Of a stretch of DNA of 64,000 nucleotides, positions 34,325 to 43,086 are shown piece by piece; within the stretch, counting starts at the first letter, position 1; the number at the start of each line of letters is the position of its first letter. The translations under genes were made by a program, and so were the position numbers. The notes beneath the pieces are model-generated. The model was not told the origin of the DNA, did not search any database, and saw only the letters and a list, made by a program, of their open reading frames with translations. The stretch comes from Rhodocyclales bacterium (lineage in GTDB: Bacteria; Pseudomonadota; Gammaproteobacteria; Burkholderiales; Rhodocyclaceae), in NCBI GenBank assembly GCA_016235165.1, contig JACRLX010000050.1, positions 79,665-143,664 of the forward strand, read 5' to 3'.

Positions 34325-35191
34325 ATGCTGAAAACTGAACTGACACTGGATGAAGGCGAGGAAGTCGGCGCCGGCGAGACGGCGGCGGTACTGGCTTCGC
34401 CCGGAGAAACGGCGACCGAGTGGCGTGCCCGCGCCGAGGTCTATCACCTGCTCTCGGGCGTCTTCGTCGAAGAGCCGGGCCGCGAATTCATCGAGGCATT
34501 GCGCGCGCCGGCGGCACTGGCCGACCTGGCCGCCACCGGCCTGCGCTTCGACGAGGACTTCCTGGCGACGCCGCTGGACGTCCTGCTGGAAAACCTGGCG
34601 ATCGAATACACCACGCAGTTCGCCTGCACCGGCGGCTTTCCGCCGGTCGAGTCGGTGCGCCTGACCGGGCGCTACAAGCAGCAGCCGAATTTCGATGTCA
34701 TGCAGACCTACCAGCGCCTGGGCTTTGCGCTGCACCCCGGCCGCTTCGAGGTGTTCGCCGACCAGCTCGGCGTCGAGCTGATGTTCGTCGCCAAACTGCT
34801 GGAGCGCGGCGCCGCCGCCCTCGACCAGGGCGATGTCGCCGCCCAGCGGCGCCTGGACAAGGAAATCAAGCGCTTCTGGAGCCAGCACCTCGGCCGCTGG
34901 GTGCGCGGCTACAGCCAGTTGATCGAGCGTACCGCCCAGCATTCCTTTTACCGCGAAATGGCGCGCTTCCTCGGCGGCTTTGCCGGCGAGGAAATCGAGG
35001 CCATGGGCCTGCGCATCGAGGATGCCGACCAGGCGCGGCTGGAAGTGCCGAAAACCGAAGTGCGCGTCGAGTTCAATCCCAATGAGCCGGTGTGCAACGG
35101 CTGCATGACGGATGCGCTGTCGACGACGCTGGCGGCGCCCGACAACCTGCGACGCTTCGAGGAGCTGCGCGACCTCGGCGGCTTGCGCTAG
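34325..35191 (+). CDS. TorD-family molybdoenzyme chaperone
   Basis: A 288-aa helical chaperone of the TorD/DmsD family, which binds the Tat signal of the partner molybdoenzyme and protects it until cofactor insertion. Family marks are LAIEYTTQFACTGGFPPVESV near residue 95 and LGVELMFVAKLLERGA near 155. A cysteine pair near the end (PVCNGCMTDAL) is an extra. The first 25 residues are not conserved in the family and include a 24-base repeat copy read as EVGAGETA. It follows the operon terminator and serves the upstream enzyme. Confidence 0.82.
   Translation: MLKTELTLDEGEEVGAGETAAVLASPGETATEWRARAEVYHLLSGVFVEEPGREFIEALRAPAALADLAATGLRFDEDFLATPLDVLLENLAIEYTTQFACTGGFPPVESVRLTGRYKQQPNFDVMQTYQRLGFALHPGRFEVFADQLGVELMFVAKLLERGAAALDQGDVAAQRRLDKEIKRFWSQHLGRWVRGYSQLIERTAQHSFYREMARFLGGFAGEEIEAMGLRIEDADQARLEVPKTEVRVEFNPNEPVCNGCMTDALSTTLAAPDNLRRFEELRDLGGLR
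34361..34384 (+). repeat. 24-base interspersed repeat, copy 7 (inside torD-like gene)
   Basis: GAAGTCGGCGCCGGC, GAG, ACGGCG, one mismatch from the consensus at the first base. Read in frame as EVGAGETA at residues 13-20, in the unconserved N-terminal extension. Confidence 0.85.
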
Positions 35192-35200
35192 GGGCCGGCC

Positions 35201-35644
35201 ATGATCCTCGATCTCGCCACGCCCAGGGAGCTGCCGCCGCCGGATCGCCAGGTGCTGTCCCAACTCGACTGGAAAGAAGCCCAGATCATGTGGGACAGCA
35301 ACGACCTGGGCGCCCTGCACGATTGGTTCAACGAACGCTGGTCGCGCCTGATCCGCAACAGCCTGCTCGGCACCAGGGATCCCGAGGCCGAATTCCTGCA
35401 AGGGCTGGCCTTCGCCACGCTGGCGCTGTTCTTCACCCAGAACCAGAACCAGGAAGGCGCGCTGCTGCTGATCGACGACGCGCAGATGGCGCTGGCCAAA
35501 TACGCCCCGCGCTTTCTCGGCGTGAATGTCGCACCGATACTCGGCGCCTTGCAGGAACTGCGTCCGCTGCTGGTCGGCCTGGCGCCCGATGCCGACTGTC
35601 CGCTGTATCCTTTCGTCTATCCGAAATTCGAGTACGCCGCTTGA
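35201..35644 (+). CDS. Conserved-looking helical protein of unknown function
   Basis: A 147-aa soluble protein that I cannot place in a family. It is mostly helical, with a tryptophan-rich segment (WKEAQIMWDSNDLGALHDWFNERW) and a hydrophobic core (LAFATLALFFTQNQ). It begins ten bases after the torD-like gene and ends four bases before the HisA-like gene, so it belongs to the maturation/accessory part of the molybdoenzyme operon. No cysteine cluster or signal peptide is present, and one cysteine lies near the end (DADCPLYPF). Confidence 0.7.
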   Translation: MILDLATPRELPPPDRQVLSQLDWKEAQIMWDSNDLGALHDWFNERWSRLIRNSLLGTRDPEAEFLQGLAFATLALFFTQNQNQEGALLLIDDAQMALAKYAPRFLGVNVAPILGALQELRPLLVGLAPDADCPLYPFVYPKFEYAA

Positions 35645-35648
35645 TCCC

Positions 35649-36380
35649 ATGACGCGTGATGACATCGCCGTTACGGAAGGCTTGCCCGCCGCGGCGGCCG
35701 AAGCGCCCGCCGGGCAAAAGTCGGCGCCGGCGGTACGCCGCTGCGTGGCTTACGAGGAGGGGTGCACGGTCGATGCCGACGACCTGCTGTTCGACGCGCC
35801 CGGCGTCGAAGCCGTCGCCGCCCTGTGCGCCGGCATCGTGGTCGACGCCGGCGACGAACAGCGCGTCGCGACCTTGCTCGCCGCCGGCGCCGATTGCGTC
35901 TTCGTCGGCGCCGCCGCGGTGGAGGACAGCGCGGTGGTGGACCGGCTGGCAAAGGCCCACGGTGCCGAACGCATCGGCGTCTACGCCCGGCTCGGGCGAC
36001 AGAGCGTCAGTTGGTCCTTCGAGACGGTATCCAATGCCGATTTCAAGACCGTCACGCCCTCGCATTGCGAGCCTGCCTGGGAAGTGCTGCGCGCCGACGG
36101 CAGCGGCAGTGGTGCGCTGGCATCGTGGTGGCTGAAGGCAATGCGCGAACTGGGCGCCACGCGCTTCCTGGTGCAGGTGGATATCTGCGATGACACCGAC
36201 CTCAACCTCTGCGCCGGGCTGGTCGATGAGCTCGGCGACGCGCTGTGGATCGGTCCGCTGGTGCAGCCCGCGCCGAGACTCGCCGAATGGGTCGGTTACG
36301 GCCAGTGCCGCCAGCTGGTGCTGCCGCCGACCGTCTACGCCCGCCGCGCCGACCTGCTCGCGGCAACGCCGGCAGCATGA
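35649..36380 (+). CDS. HisA-like TIM-barrel protein of unknown function
   Basis: A 243-aa protein with weak resemblance to the phosphoribosyl-binding barrels HisA/HisF: AGIVVDAGDEQRVATLLAAGADCVFVGAAAVEDSAVVDRL matches their phosphate-binding strand region. The catalytic aspartates of HisA are not clearly kept, and the first 40 residues are unrelated and include a repeat copy read as QKSAPAVRR. It is unlikely to act in histidine synthesis; its place between molybdoenzyme accessory genes suggests a recruited role. The ATG at 35649 is four bases after the preceding stop, and its own stop overlaps the next start (ATGA). Confidence 0.6.
   Translation: MTRDDIAVTEGLPAAAAEAPAGQKSAPAVRRCVAYEEGCTVDADDLLFDAPGVEAVAALCAGIVVDAGDEQRVATLLAAGADCVFVGAAAVEDSAVVDRLAKAHGAERIGVYARLGRQSVSWSFETVSNADFKTVTPSHCEPAWEVLRADGSGSGALASWWLKAMRELGATRFLVQVDICDDTDLNLCAGLVDELGDALWIGPLVQPAPRLAEWVGYGQCRQLVLPPTVYARRADLLAATPAA
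35717..35740 (+). repeat. 24-base interspersed repeat, copy 8 (inside HisA-like gene)
   Basis: AAAGTCGGCGCCGGC, GGT, ACGCCG. It is read in a different forward frame from the other genic copies, as KSAPAVRR, near residues 23-31. Confidence 0.82.
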
Positions 36381-36847
36381 AACCGCTGCCCTGCTGGTTG
36401 CTGGCGCTGGCCGGCCTGGCGGCGGCCGCAGCGGCGCAGGCACAAGCCAGTCTCAAGGACAAACCGCAACTGCTTGCCGCGCTCGCCGCCAGGCCGCCGT
36501 GCTGCGTGATCGATGGTCGCGGCGTGGCGAGCCGCCAGCGCGAGGCGCTGGACGATGCCCTGGCTTGGCGCAGCGACCTGGAAATCAGCCCGACGGCGAC
36601 CGTGATCGTGGTCGCCGACCGCGACCAGGATGCGCTCGCCATCGCCCGTACCCTCGAACGCAAGTACCCCGGCAAGCCGATCCTGGCGGTCAAGGGCGGT
36701 GTCGCCGCCTGGAAGGCGACCAAGCTCGCCATGCTCGTGCGCAGCGCCGACGGCGGCGCCAGCGGTCTGGTCAATTTCGTGATTCCGGCCAACACCTGCG
36801 AGCACGGCAAGCCGCTGCAAGAGCTGCGTCCGGACAAGAAGAAGTGA
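36377..36847 (+). CDS. Exported rhodanese-fold protein without catalytic cysteine loop
   Basis: A 156-aa protein with a signal peptide (MKPLPCWLLALAGLAAAAAAQAQA). The mature part resembles a rhodanese (CVIDGRGVASRQREALDDALAW, TVIVVADRDQDALAIARTLERKYPGKPILAVKGGVAAW), but the active-site position reads VADRD with no cysteine. Such domains can bind rather than transfer sulfur, or be structural. It overlaps both neighbours by four bases (ATGA before, GTGA after). Location: periplasm, where the molybdoenzyme works. Confidence 0.72.
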   Translation: MKPLPCWLLALAGLAAAAAAQAQASLKDKPQLLAALAARPPCCVIDGRGVASRQREALDDALAWRSDLEISPTATVIVVADRDQDALAIARTLERKYPGKPILAVKGGVAAWKATKLAMLVRSADGGASGLVNFVIPANTCEHGKPLQELRPDKKK

Positions 36848-37947
36848 ACATCGCCGCGCCCGAGTTCGATGTCGCGCGCTGCGTGCGCTACCGCTATCGC
36901 TACAGCGAATGCACGCGCTGCCAGGACGCCTGCCCGCACCAGGCGGTGACCCTCACCGACAGCGGTGCGGCAATCGAAGCGGACAAGTGCCGCAACTGCG
37001 CCCTGTGCGTTTCCGCCTGCCGTACCGGCGCTTTCGCCGCCGCCAACTTCAAGCCCATCGACATGTTGCGCCAGGCGATCAAGTGCGAAAACTTCAGCAT
37101 CGCCTGCGCGCCTTCGGGCCATGCCGCCGATGCCGTGGTGCCTTGCCTCGGAGCGCTCGACGCGCCGCTCCTGGCCTACCTCGAAAAGCGCCGCCTGCCG
37201 ACACGCCTGCTCGGCGCCAGCCGGTGCGCCGATTGTGCGCACGGCGCCACGGGCGCGGCGCAACTTGCCGCCAACCTGGAAGCCGCGGCCGAGTTGCGCG
37301 CCGCCGCCGCGCCCGAGGAATGGCTGCCGGTCGAAGTCGTCACCGATGACGATCCCGCGACCAAAGCGGAACCGCAGCGCTTTGCCGCCGGCCGGCGCCA
37401 CCTGTTCCGCCGCCTGCTCGGCCGCGGCGTCGACGAAGTTGCCGCCGCGGTCGAGGCCAAGCCGGCCGCCGTGCCGGTGCCCGACAAGGCCATCCGCGCC
37501 GGCGCCTATGCGCTGACCGAACAGCGCGAGTTGTTGCAGATCGTCGCCGCGCGCAAGGACGGCCAGCCGTATCACGTCTCCATCCACGAGGCGCTGCCGG
37601 CGCTCGACATCCGCATCGGCCCCGGCTGCACGGTCTGCGAAGCCTGCTTCCGGGTCTGCCCCACCGGCGCCATAGGCATCACGGAAAATCCCGGTGACTG
37701 GGCGCTGGAGTTCAAGCGCGACCGCTGCGTCGGCTGTGCCGTCTGCCTCGAAGTCTGCCAGCCGCGTGTGCTCGACGCCGCGGCCGACTTCGATCTGACG
37801 CCAGACCTGCCGCCGAGGCTCCTGTTCAGGCTGGCCAAACAGCGCTGCGACCGCTGCGACCGATTTTTCGTATCGCCGCATCCGGAAAAGACCTGCAAGG
37901 TGTGCAGCGACGACCAGGATGCCTTCGCCGCCATCTTTGGCACATAG
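36844..37947 (+). CDS. Iron-sulfur protein with two ferredoxin domains and a rubredoxin-like end
   Basis: A 367-aa cytoplasmic protein starting at GTG overlapping the preceding stop. An N-terminal ferredoxin part (CTRCQDACPHQA, CRNCALCVSACRTGAF) is followed by a cysteine-containing middle (CADCAHG), a second ferredoxin part (CTVCEACFRVCPTGAI, CVGCAVCLEVCQPRV) and a final CDRCDRFF...CKVCSDD pattern like a zinc ribbon or rubredoxin site. Similar multi-cluster proteins accompany TorD chaperones in some molybdoenzyme operons and may handle electrons or clusters during assembly. The exact role is unknown. Confidence 0.75.
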   Translation: MNIAAPEFDVARCVRYRYRYSECTRCQDACPHQAVTLTDSGAAIEADKCRNCALCVSACRTGAFAAANFKPIDMLRQAIKCENFSIACAPSGHAADAVVPCLGALDAPLLAYLEKRRLPTRLLGASRCADCAHGATGAAQLAANLEAAAELRAAAAPEEWLPVEVVTDDDPATKAEPQRFAAGRRHLFRRLLGRGVDEVAAAVEAKPAAVPVPDKAIRAGAYALTEQRELLQIVAARKDGQPYHVSIHEALPALDIRIGPGCTVCEACFRVCPTGAIGITENPGDWALEFKRDRCVGCAVCLEVCQPRVLDAAADFDLTPDLPPRLLFRLAKQRCDRCDRFFVSPHPEKTCKVCSDDQDAFAAIFGT

Positions 37948-37963
37948 AAAGGGAACAGCGATC

Positions 37964-38365
37964 ATGGAATGGGAATTCACCCCGGAAGACGTGGTCAAGG
38001 GACGCTGCGGCTACGCCCTCGCCGATTTCCGCCAGGGGCTGGCCGAGGAAGTGCGGCAGAACATCGGCGCCGACGGTGACGCCTTCATCCGCGCCTACCA
38101 CCTGATCTACGACCTCTGCTACGCGCTGGCGACCAGCAAGGATCTCGACGCCCATCTCGGCGCCTATGCCTACGATCCGCCTACGGTGCAGTTCCTGCGC
38201 GAACTGGCGCCGGCGATGGAAGCCAACGTCGACATGCTCGGCGCGATCCTGCAACGCCAGATCATGGATCGCGTCGAGGCCGGCACGCCATTGCAGAGCG
38301 CGGTCGGCGAAGTTGCCGACTGGCACAGGCAATCTGTCAGCGACCATCCGCCGGCGACGCATTGA
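37964..38365 (+). CDS. Small helical protein of unknown function
   Basis: A 133-aa soluble, helical protein without a recognised domain. Notable segments are FIRAYHLIYDLCYALATSKD and FLRELAPAMEANVDMLGAILQRQI. The ATG at 37964 is preceded by GGGA at a suitable distance. It is 16 bases after the multi-cluster iron-sulfur gene and 46 bases before a second TorD-like gene, so it is likely part of the accessory set. Nothing in it indicates export. Confidence 0.68.
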   Translation: MEWEFTPEDVVKGRCGYALADFRQGLAEEVRQNIGADGDAFIRAYHLIYDLCYALATSKDLDAHLGAYAYDPPTVQFLRELAPAMEANVDMLGAILQRQIMDRVEAGTPLQSAVGEVADWHRQSVSDHPPATH

Positions 38366-38411
38366 CCCCGCCGCCCCTGGCCGAATCCGTTTTCGACTGG
38401 ATGGATCGAAC

Positions 38412-39119
38412 ATGGACGCACGAAACGATAGGGTAGGGAATGCCAGGTCGAGGTTCTACCTGTCGATGGCGAGGGCGTTCATGGCCCCCACGGAAACCCC
38501 CGTCGCGGCGGCCATGCTGTGTGGGAATTTGACGGAGACACTGGCCGAGCTCGACCACGAGATCGGGTATGGACTCGCGACCGAAATCGATGCCTGCCAG
38601 GTCGAGTTCGACCTGATTGGCGATGCCGACGATCTGCTGCTGCACTATTGCTCCCTGTTCATCCTGCCGCCGCGTCGAGTCAAGATCAATGTCGGTGCCT
38701 ACCTCGACGGCACCTGCAATGGAGCCACCGCGCGGGCGCTGGCAAGCTGTTATGCGGCGGGTGGCGCGAATCACGCCGGAGAGTTCCCCGATCTGGCCGA
38801 TCACATGGCCTTGCAACTCGAATTTGTCGCCCGCCTATTTGCGCGCGCGGTTCCCGGTGGCGCGCCGGGGCGGTTCATCGACCGCTACCCGGCATCCTGG
38901 ATCGCGCCGCTGATCGGCGATATCTGGTGTGCCGGGACGGATCAGGATTTTGCAGGCAAGCCCTATCTCGCGCTTGCCATCCTGCTGTGCAAGGCGCTAG
39001 CCTGCGATGCCGACAGCAAGTGCGACGCGCTGGCGGAGGTTGCGGGAAAATATTCGCTCGGCGTCCCATCGCCGCTGCGTGGCACGGCACCGAACGCTTG
39101 CCGGGCGTGCAAACGATGA
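38412..39119 (+). CDS. Second TorD/DmsD-like chaperone
   Basis: A 235-aa protein of TorD-like helical build: RSRFYLSMARAFMAPTE at the start, CQVEFDLIGDADDLLLHYCSLFILPP near residue 60 (the region that corresponds to the YTxLFxGP-type motif) and HMALQLEFVARLFARA near 135. A second chaperone in the same operon may serve another step or partner, for example the iron-sulfur subunit. The ATG at 38412 gives the family-like N-terminus. It ends CRACKR; a repeat copy begins two bases after its stop. Confidence 0.72.
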   Translation: MDARNDRVGNARSRFYLSMARAFMAPTETPVAAAMLCGNLTETLAELDHEIGYGLATEIDACQVEFDLIGDADDLLLHYCSLFILPPRRVKINVGAYLDGTCNGATARALASCYAAGGANHAGEFPDLADHMALQLEFVARLFARAVPGGAPGRFIDRYPASWIAPLIGDIWCAGTDQDFAGKPYLALAILLCKALACDADSKCDALAEVAGKYSLGVPSPLRGTAPNACRACKR

Positions 39120-39121
39120 AC

Positions 39122-39145
39122 CGCCGTGCCGCCAGCGCCGACTGT
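39122..39145 (-). repeat. 24-base interspersed repeat, copy 9
   Basis: Minus-strand copy with ACAGTCGGCGCTGGC, GGC, ACGGCG. It is intergenic, immediately after the TorD-like gene. Confidence 0.85.
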
Positions 39146-39275
39146 TCGCCAAGGCCGTGGCGATCGCCCCTGGCCGTTGGCCACGGACGACGGCGCCGGC
39201 CTGAAAACCATGATCCGCGCCGCTGTGTCGGCTACCGCGCTTAGGATATCCAGTCCCGATGGAGAGGAGAGCACC

Positions 39276-39725
39276 ATGAGCACGATCCGCAACCTGCTAC
39301 AGAACAAGAAGCCCCTCGTCACCGCGCATATCGGCCAGACGGTCAACGAGGCGGTCGCCCAAATGACCGGCGCCGATGTCGGCGCCGTCCTCGTCCTCGA
39401 CGATCTCGGGCGTATCGCCGGCATTTTCACCGAGCGTGACTGCCTGCAAAAAGTCACCCGGCCCTGCCTCGATCCCTGCGCCACGCCACTGCGCGAGGTG
39501 ATGACGACCAGCGTGCGATTTGCCAAGCCGGACCAGGCCATCGAGGACTGCCTGCGCCTGATGACCGAGCGCTACTTCCGCCACCTGCCGGTGCTCGCCG
39601 AAAATGGCGACATCCTCGGCATCGTCTCCATCGGCGACCTGGTCAAGGCGCGCCTCAGCGAACAGGAATTCGCCATCGACCAGCTGGAGCATTACATCGC
39701 CGACAGCCTGCCGGTGGGACGCTGA
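39276..39725 (+). CDS. Tandem CBS-domain protein
   Basis: A 149-aa protein made of two CBS domains (residues 8-60 with GAVLVLDDLGRIAGIFTERDCL, and 72-130 with YFRHLPVLAENGDILGIVSIGDLVK). CBS pairs bind adenine nucleotides and regulate partners. GGAGAGGAGA lies upstream of the ATG at 39276. It is the last plus-strand gene of the molybdoenzyme region, after a 156-base gap with a repeat copy, and converges with the beta-barrel gene. A link to the operon is only positional. Confidence 0.85.
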   Translation: MSTIRNLLQNKKPLVTAHIGQTVNEAVAQMTGADVGAVLVLDDLGRIAGIFTERDCLQKVTRPCLDPCATPLREVMTTSVRFAKPDQAIEDCLRLMTERYFRHLPVLAENGDILGIVSIGDLVKARLSEQEFAIDQLEHYIADSLPVGR

Positions 39726-39850
39726 GATGGCTCGATGCACGAATGGACCCAGGAGCGCCTCGCGACCGCTGTCGCGCAAGTGGGAGATCAAGTAGCGGGA
39801 CGGGCGGCTGCCAGTGCCGCGGGCGCGTGGGCATGCGCGGACGGCGTGGT

Positions 39851-41104
39851 TCAGAAATAAAGTCGCGCCGTCAGTTCCAGCTTGCGTTCATTCTGCTTCT
39901 CGCCGAACTCGCTGCCGGGCTTGCCGTGCAGCCAGGTGGCGCGCAGGCGCAGGTCGAGGTTGGTGACGCCGGTGTAGAGCAGTTCCGGCGTCAGCGACCA
40001 GCTCCTGTCGTCGAGGTTGGCGATCAGCGTCGCCGAGGGCGTGAAATAGACGATGTCGAAGGGCTCTTTCTGGCTGGCGCGCAGGTAGAGGTAGCGCTCG
40101 CCGGCGTTGGCGCGCGCGTAGGCAGGGCTGATCTGCTTCGCCCGGTTCACCAGCAGCGGGTTTCCGCTGTCGACCAGCGTGTTGAAGTCGGCGAGTTGGT
40201 GCCCTGAAAAGCCGGTGCCGTTGCGGTAGAGCTCGGCAATCCAGGTGGTGTCGCTCTCCGTCTGGTAGCGCAGGCCGAGCAGGTAACTCGTGACATCGCG
40301 TGTCCTGCTCGTCACGGCGCCGGCGGCATCGATGGCGCGCAGTTCGACGTCCTTCGTCCGTGCCCACTCGCCGTGGATTTCGAGCGCGCTGGTCAGGTTG
40401 CGCGAGAAGTCGAGACCGAAGCGCGGCGTGCGGCTGCCACGGCCGAGCCAGGTGAAGTCGATGTCGGTGTCGTGCCAGAGGAAATACAGCTTGGCGGCGG
40501 CATTGACGTGGCCCGGTGTGCCAAAGTCGCCGTTGGCGCGCTCGTTCGCCGGCAGCAGCACCGGGGTGAAGGCCACGGTCTTGAGCTCGCCACCGTCCGC
40601 AAGGTTGCGGATGAAGTCCGCCGTGAGCATCGTGTAACCCTCGCGCGCCAGCTCCGGGTCATTCGGATCCTTCGCCCGTTCGACGAAGCCGACAGGGTTC
40701 CACGCATAGCCCTTGCCCCATTTCAGCGAACGCTTGCCGATCTCGAGCGTGACGCCGGGATCGGGCTGGAAGGAGGCATAGGCTTCGTCGAAGCGGCTGA
40801 TGCGCTCGCTCGCCAGCTCGTCACGCCGTACTTCGGCTGAGCCACGGAGATTCAGGCTGGCGATGCCCTGGGTGTATTTGGCATTGAGCTTGAGCGTGGC
40901 GGTGTTGCGGTCCAGCGTGTCGCGATTCAGGCCGTTGAGCTTGTAAAGGCTGCCCTCGCGGTTGAGCCGGGCGCGTTCGGACTTGAGTTCGAGGTAGCCG
41001 CCGAACTCGAAGGGCTTCTTCTCGAACTCGCTGGCATCGAAGCGGAACTCCTCGGCCTGCGCGCAGAACGCCAGCCCCGCCGCCAGCCACCACGCGCGTT
41101 TCAC
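39851..41104 (-). CDS. Outer-membrane beta-barrel protein
   Basis: A 417-aa protein with a signal peptide (VKRAWWLAAGLAFCAQA) and repeated alternating strands ending KLELTARLYF, the terminal phenylalanine signature of outer-membrane proteins. It starts at GTG overlapping the stop of the LolA-like gene (GTGA); the track extends this frame far upstream. Segments such as ISRFDEAYASFQPDPGVTLEIGKRSLKWGKGYAWNPVGF suggest the DUF1302/alginate-export-like group, as for the barrel at 14588-15808. It is the terminal component of an ABC transporter-LolA-like module. Confidence 0.8.
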   Translation of the reverse strand: MKRAWWLAAGLAFCAQAEEFRFDASEFEKKPFEFGGYLELKSERARLNREGSLYKLNGLNRDTLDRNTATLKLNAKYTQGIASLNLRGSAEVRRDELASERISRFDEAYASFQPDPGVTLEIGKRSLKWGKGYAWNPVGFVERAKDPNDPELAREGYTMLTADFIRNLADGGELKTVAFTPVLLPANERANGDFGTPGHVNAAAKLYFLWHDTDIDFTWLGRGSRTPRFGLDFSRNLTSALEIHGEWARTKDVELRAIDAAGAVTSRTRDVTSYLLGLRYQTESDTTWIAELYRNGTGFSGHQLADFNTLVDSGNPLLVNRAKQISPAYARANAGERYLYLRASQKEPFDIVYFTPSATLIANLDDRSWSLTPELLYTGVTNLDLRLRATWLHGKPGSEFGEKQNERKLELTARLYF

Positions 41105-41829
41105 TTCCTCAGATCCTCGACCCGCGGCAGGTAGTTGAGCGAGAACACCTCGTCGGGGAAGTCGCGCTTCTTGATGTTGGCATAGAGCATCACCGACTTG
41201 TAGCCCTGATGGAGCGGGCTGTCGGTTTCGATCGTCGCCGGGCGCCTGATGCCGCCGCCGAAGTCCTTGCTGTCCTTGAAGCGCAGCGTCTTGATCAGCA
41301 TGCCGCTCGCCGCGTAGCACTCGATCACGGTCGGCAACAGCGCCTTCCTGTCCACCCACATCCTGAGCTTGTCGTAGGCCACCTCGTTGGTCCTGGCCTT
41401 GAGCGTCAGCAGGTAAGCGTCCTTCTCCTCGGCGGCCGACTCGACCGCGTATTCCTCGGCGTAGTCGATGCGCAGGATGTCGGCGTTGTTGAATACGCCG
41501 CCGGTCACCGATTGCAGGCTGGTGATGCGCATCGGCTTGCCGACCTCGGGAATGTAAAGCCACATGTTGTCGCCCAGGCGCAGCGTGGCGCGGCCCTTGT
41601 CGCTCTGCGGCGCGAGAAAGAGCGCGACGATCCTGTCGCGGCCCTTCTTCACCGAGTAGAGCACGAACTCCTTCTTCTGGCCGTTCGGCTCGATGTTGAT
41701 GAGCTTGCGCATCATCTCGTAGGACTCGGGTTCGAGGTTGCGGTCGACCTTCTTGAGGATCGCGGTTCCGTCCAGCGCCATAGCTGGAAAAGCGAGCAGG
41801 AAGGTCAGCAGGGCGAGCAGTTGCTTCAT
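41101..41829 (-). CDS. LolA-like periplasmic carrier, second copy
   Basis: A 242-aa outer-membrane lipoprotein-sorting family protein with a signal peptide (MKQLLALLTFLLAFPAMA). It shares with the 15808-16605 protein the order of elements KKGRDRIVALFLAPQSDKGRATLRLGDNMWLYIPEVGKPMRI and a late RIDYAEEYAVE block. It lies ten bases after the permease gene and overlaps the barrel gene. The likely role is to accept a hydrophobic molecule from the FtsX-type transporter and pass it to the outer membrane. The substrate is unknown. Confidence 0.85.
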   Translation of the reverse strand: MKQLLALLTFLLAFPAMALDGTAILKKVDRNLEPESYEMMRKLINIEPNGQKKEFVLYSVKKGRDRIVALFLAPQSDKGRATLRLGDNMWLYIPEVGKPMRITSLQSVTGGVFNNADILRIDYAEEYAVESAAEEKDAYLLTLKARTNEVAYDKLRMWVDRKALLPTVIECYAASGMLIKTLRFKDSKDFGGGIRRPATIETDSPLHQGYKSVMLYANIKKRDFPDEVFSLNYLPRVEDLRK

Positions 41830-41838
41830 GATGGTTTC

Positions 41839-43086
41839 CTAAACATGGCGCAGCGCCTGGATGGGGTCGAGGCGCGAGGCCTTCCACGCCGGTTGCAGGC
41901 TGGCGATGACGGCGACGACGACCACCAGCGCGGCGATGGCCAGCACGTCGCCTGCGGCAATCGACGGTGCCATGACCAGCCCCTGCTGCTGGCCGAAGTT
42001 GAAGGTGGGCTGCCAGAGCTTGATACCAGCGATGGCGGCAAGGCTCAGCACGATGCCCGCCAGCGTGCCGGCCAGCCCCAGCATCAGGCCCTCGGCGAGG
42101 AACAGCGAGAGGATGCGCGAAGGCGGCGTGCCGATCGCGGCGATGGTGCCGATTTCGCGGATGCGCTCGAACACCGCCATCATCATCACGTTCATCACCG
42201 CGACCAGCACGATGGAGATCAGCATGATCTTGATGAACAGGGTCATCAGGTCGATCATCTTCGCCAGATTGGCGAAGGGCGAGAGCTCGGCCCAAGTGTG
42301 CACCTCCAGCACCGGCTTGCCTTCCTTGTTGCTCGCATTTTCCAGCGCGACCTTGATCTGGCCGCTGCTTTGGTCGAGGCGCGAGAAGTCCTTCAGCCGC
42401 ACGGCGTATTCGCTGACTTCGGCTTCGCCCATGCGCAGCAGTTCGCGCGCATCGTCGATATGCACGTAGCCGTCGCGTCCCCCCGGCCCGGTAACGCCTT
42501 CGAGCACGCCACGCACGACGAAGGTCTTGCCATTCACCGAGCCGTCGCGGTTGGTGGCGACCACCACCGCGGTGTCGCCGACCTTCGTCTTCATTCCGCG
42601 CGCCAGCAGTTGCGGGATGACGATCTGGCCGCGCCCGACCAGCGGCCCGTTCTTGTCGCCTTCGACCATGCGACCGGGCAGCAAGGGCGTGGTTGCAGCC
42701 TCACGCGCCGGGTCGACGCCGTTCACGCGGATGCTCGTCGTCTCGGCGAAGTTGCTGAACATGCCGCCGAACTTGACCCGCGGCGACCAGGTTTCGACCG
42801 CCGGGTTGGCCTCTAGCGCCTCCTCGACCTTGGCCGCCATCTGCGGCTTCATGTTGAGGTTGAGCGGCAGGTTGTCGATCGAGGCGACATAGCCCTTGCG
42901 ATGCACCTGCAGGTGGCCCAGCACCGAATCGGTAATCTGGCCGACCATCATGGCCTTGAAGGAACCGGCCACGGCGATGAACAGCAGCACCGCCACCATG
43001 CCGATCACGATCAAGAGCAGGGTCAGCGCGGTGCGGCGGCGGTAGCGCAGCAGGTTGCGGCTGGCAATGCCAAGGATGTCAAACAC
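41839..43086 (-). CDS. FtsX/LolE-type ABC permease
   Basis: A 415-aa permease with one N-terminal helix (RRTALTLLLIVIGMVAVLLFIAV), a large periplasmic MacB-like core domain and three C-terminal helices (IKIMLISIVLVAVMNVMMMAVFERIREIG, then two more), the FtsX/MacB/LolCE topology. GTG at 43086 is chosen because GGAGG lies five bases upstream and it gives the normal N-terminus [17 protein letters not shown]. It overlaps the ATPase gene by eight bases. Such transporters drive extraction or export mechanically from the periplasmic side. Confidence 0.88.
   Translation of the reverse strand: MFDILGIASRNLLRYRRRTALTLLLIVIGMVAVLLFIAVAGSFKAMMVGQITDSVLGHLQVHRKGYVASIDNLPLNLNMKPQMAAKVEEALEANPAVETWSPRVKFGGMFSNFAETTSIRVNGVDPAREAATTPLLPGRMVEGDKNGPLVGRGQIVIPQLLARGMKTKVGDTAVVVATNRDGSVNGKTFVVRGVLEGVTGPGGRDGYVHIDDARELLRMGEAEVSEYAVRLKDFSRLDQSSGQIKVALENASNKEGKPVLEVHTWAELSPFANLAKMIDLMTLFIKIMLISIVLVAVMNVMMMAVFERIREIGTIAAIGTPPSRILSLFLAEGLMLGLAGTLAGIVLSLAAIAGIKLWQPTFNFGQQQGLVMAPSIAAGDVLAIAALVVVVAVIASLQPAWKASRLDPIQALRHV

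Noticed and set aside
39735-39860. Possible 41-codon gene MHEWTQERLATAVAQ...
   Set aside because: No ribosome site, it runs into the convergent beta-barrel gene, and no family resemblance is seen.
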